This document shows, piece after piece, positions 61,310 to 64,000 of a DNA stretch of 64,000 bases; positions within the stretch are counted from its first letter, which is position 1; each line of letters begins with the position of its first letter. The stretch is from Absidia repens (lineage: Eukaryota; Mucoromycota; Mucoromycetes; Mucorales; Cunninghamellaceae), in contig MCGE01000002.1 in the NCBI GenBank assembly GCA_002105175.1, forward strand, positions 1,054,001-1,118,000, read 5' to 3'. The notes beneath the pieces are model-generated. The model did no database searches. It saw nothing but the letters and a program-made list of their open reading frames with translations, and had not been told where the DNA came from. The position numbers and the translations under genes were made by a program.

Positions 61310-61995
61310 ACAGCTACAATAGCTACATTGTTAATTATACGGTGGGTCAGAGTATAGTTGATAAAAAAAAAACACATGTTTATTGAATCATATTGGTAGA
61401 TACTAAAAATGAAGGCGAAGGGTTTAGTGGAAGAAAGGGTGCTATGGAAAGATCTATGGATGAAGGAAGAGGGAGTCTAATGAAGTACCTGAAGAATGAT
61501 CAACACTAATCTAAAGCACGATATACAAGTTGGAAGCTGCGAGACTACAAAGGTATGAGAAAGAGTAAAGGACATGAGTAGCTGAAGCACACGAACGATC
61601 AACACTCAGGCGATAAAAAAGGAATCAACTGTACAAGACATGAAAGAGACTAATGGGACATTTTTCATTGGGGCTAGTAAAAAGATATATATTTTATTCA
61701 TACATAGATGGAAACTAGGACAAACTAGAACTAAACTAAGCTATTGAAGGCTTTAAAAAGTCAACTAATGGTGGTCCCCAGATCCTGAATTCAAAATGAA
61801 AGGGTTTCCCATGCTTCTTGTCATCCCTGAGCTGAAAAACCTTCTAAACTAGTTCTGACACTAATCTAAGTCCACTAGAACCCATTCAAGCCACAATTGT
61901 GTAGAATTAAAGAAAGAAAAAACAAAAGAGAGAGGAAAAAAGAAATAAAAAAACGACGAGAAAATAAAGTTCACGTGGACGGGATTTGAATGTTT
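61310..61995 (+). repeat. Dispersed repeat family, copy 6
   Basis: Begins near GGTGGGTCAGAGTATAG, shows sub-repeats with CAACACTAATCTAAAG and GACTAATGGGACATTTTTCA, a TATTTTATTCAT signal near 61690, a core at about 61795-61860 with small changes (TTTCCCATGCTTCTTGTCATC), a purine tract, and the box CACGTGGACGGGATTTGAA at 61972-61990. The sub-repeat word ACTAATG/ACTCTAATG recurs at roughly 85-90-bp steps (61474, 61563, 61646). An inverted remnant of the signal block sits at about 62350-62440 (AATAAAATATGTC). Confidence 0.75.
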
Positions 61996-63608
61996 TTAGT
62001 TGCCTCATGTGAAGGTTTGAGTTATCGATTTCTTTCTTTTACATCAATCAACACCATACCGCATCATCAGCAACGTGGCTTCTCTTTACATAAAAGTAAT
62101 TACCGCTGCTCAAAATTGATTGCATGGCTGGTCTCTTCTTTTGATGCCCTGCAGGCAACATTGAGCAATTTGGCCCAGTTTAGTATATCCCCTTAATTGT
62201 AGAATAGGTTGTCGCCTACCAAAGATCCAATATATTTTGATTCGCCTAGCGCATTCAACATTATGCTTTTTTTTTTTTTAACAATGTCCCCTTCCCGTAT
62301 ACACTCAACACACACACACACAATCGCCTCACATTTAGATATACGTCAGAGTACTATGATTAGCCTATGTACATAGTTTACAGCAGTTGCCATATCATAG
62401 ATTATATCTACACTTAAATAAAATATGTCTTTTCTTTTTGCTTTTACATTTTTTGTCATACTTTTGGTTTACCATAGTGAATGGGAATACCTACACTGTG
62501 CAATCCGTGTGCATGTATATAAAAAAAGCTGATATATTTGTGCAAAAAAAGGGGGATAGGTATGAGGTGACTTCGACCAGCTGTCATGCACAATTATCCA
62601 TATACTGTATGTACACTGGTTTTCAACAAGAAAAAAAAAAAAAAATAGGGACTAAAGAAATTTTTTGAATGGGTTTAAAAAACGGTTGTGGTGGACGCAT
62701 GCAAAAATGATAATGAAGGACGTATAAAAACAAATGCAGCGGTAAGCGCATACAAATATGATGATGACGCGCACTGGAAGGTATTTTGTTTATTCGCATA
62801 TTCCTTCCTTTTTTTTTTTCTTTGTTAAACGTCTTGGTGTTACGATTCTCTCGAAACATTCAGCCAGCACCAACTTCAAATACACTATGATAAGGTGGTT
62901 TTGATAGATAAAAAAAAAAAAAGCAAACCAACCACATAACTTTGTTTCTTCTTTCTGAATTACATGATAAATAAATGGGTGTAATTTTCATGATATGGTA
63001 ATGCACATGATCAGAATGAAGCAGAAATACATATACTTTCATGCAGGAACTTGTCTTTTTTTAGCCAGCAGGTGAGCGTCTGTGTCTGAGATTGAATATT
63101 TGTAGGTTTGTAAGGATTCCCAACTCAATAAAAAAAAGATATGCAAATGAATATGGGTGAAAATCACGGAAATTCCTTGGGAATCAGTAAATACAATTTA
63201 TATTCAAATTATAACAAAAAAACAAAACAAAACAAAAACTATTGCATCATTAAATTTGCTGGAGGCATAGGAAAAAAAAAAAGCGAATATCAGTTGACTT
63301 TTAGTGCAACCATTTACAACCATACACAATAAACTTGGTTGATCTTTTTGGCTTATTCAAATAATCATTGGTCCAATTGTATTTCATCATGATTCCCATT
63401 ATAATCATTAATGTTCAGTTAAAAAAAAAAAAAAAAAAAAAAAGGCGGTCGATTAAAACCTTAACTGATCAAAAGAGAAAAACGATGGGGTAGGCTTTCT
63501 ATTTGATTTTTTTCCACTTTTTTCTTGTTATCTCTTCTCCAACTATATATACAAGCATATATAATTACTTTGTAGAAAAAGGAAAATCATCTTTAAGCGT
63601 AGTTTACC
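61996..63608. other. Intergenic region
   Basis: Flank of repeat copy 6 with its inverted remnant, several poly-T/poly-A tracts (about 23 A at 63421-63443) and a GGCGGTCGATTAAAACC motif match at 63443-63459 before the last gene. No gene seen. Confidence 0.45.
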
Positions 63609-64000
63609 ATGTCATTCTATTCTAGTAAGTGTTATAAGCACATGATAAAAGACATGGACTTAATACCCACTCTTTTATTTTATTTCAAGTGTACAATTAC
63701 AACCAAATGCCATTCATGTATGGGAACTACAATAGATACCATAATTCTTACTTGTATGGTGGCGGATTGTTTCCCCCTCAACAATCATACTACTACGGGT
63801 CGCATGGAAACATGGGTAGCGGCGGCTATGGAGGTTATGGCAGCTATTACCCCTATTCTAGTAGCTACTATGGAAGCGGTTACCGTCAGCAAGGTTTATT
63901 TAGAAATATGTTGAATCGTCTACGCTATGGAAATTCCTACTACTATCCAGAAATGGGCTACATGGGTGCAGGCTCAGGAAGATGGCCTTATGAAAGGGAT
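63609..64000 (+). CDS. Tyr/Gly-rich protein, 3' end cut by window
   Basis: Partial, unrecognised. Exon 1 (63609-63624) codes for MSFYS plus one base; after a GTAAGT...TTTCAAG intron, exon 2 runs from 63690 to the window end as MYNYNQMPFMYGNYN, YYYGSHGNMGSGGYGGYGSY, then RQQGLFRNMLNRLRYGNSYY and GRWPYERD. Low-complexity Tyr/Gly/Ser composition suggests a disordered or prion-like protein, or a repeat-rich surface protein without an evident signal peptide. The start ATG follows a C/T-rich leader and a TATATATAC at 63544-63552. Confidence 0.6.

Overview
The window is nuclear DNA of a filamentous fungus, most likely an early-diverging one (Mucoromycota, probably Mucorales-like). Nearly every gene carries short introns (about 45-180 nt) with GTAAGT-type donors and YAG acceptors. 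Intergenic DNA is AT-rich and full of long poly(dA:dT) tracts and trinucleotide runs. Protein similarities are fungal, with some genes (CENP-M-like, HAX1-like, TMEM184-like, TBL/PC-esterase-like) that are usually associated with animals, plants or early-diverging fungi. The genus assignment is inference.

I support 23 protein-coding genes, two of them cut by the window ends; exon lengths summed to a whole number of codons in most of the models where I added them up. Left part (1-19 kb): ferric-reductase-type oxidoreductase (partial), spliceosomal SmF, a short-chain dehydrogenase, a TMEM184/OST-alpha-type membrane protein, a PC-esterase (TBL-like) protein, ribosomal protein eL28, the 60S maturation factor Rei1, and a HAX1-like protein sharing a 159-bp divergent promoter with Rei1. 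Middle (19-46 kb): an RNA-binding protein with a degenerate exonuclease fold, RRM-like segment and five RanBP2 zinc fingers; the peroxisomal PTS2 receptor Pex7; a two-finger C2H2 regulator; eL36; the TLDc protein Oxr1; a Sel1-repeat protein carrying a one-base frameshift; nuclear poly(A) polymerase; a Kre2/Mnt1 (GT15) mannosyltransferase; eL31; and a second short-chain dehydrogenase. Right part (46-64 kb): a lineage-specific coiled-coil/basic protein with a GC-AG intron, a small WG-rich protein, a Pho85-type cyclin, a probable CENP-M kinetochore pseudo-GTPase, a PPxY protein, a formin-like GBD/FH3 protein without FH2, and the 5' end of a Tyr/Gly-rich protein.

The genes are unrelated housekeeping and regulatory loci, not a cluster. 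Two system-level signals stand out. First, a dispersed noncoding repeat family (six copies of about 0.7 kb, on both strands) keeps a near-invariant core, a CACGTG box and an AATAAA-type signal at constant spacing. Second, a promoter-like motif next to that CACGTG box (GCGGN-ATTTRAA-like) is also found 85-270 bp upstream of at least six host genes. The 24.4-28.9 kb gap has no confident gene but shows coding-like exon fragments on the minus strand.
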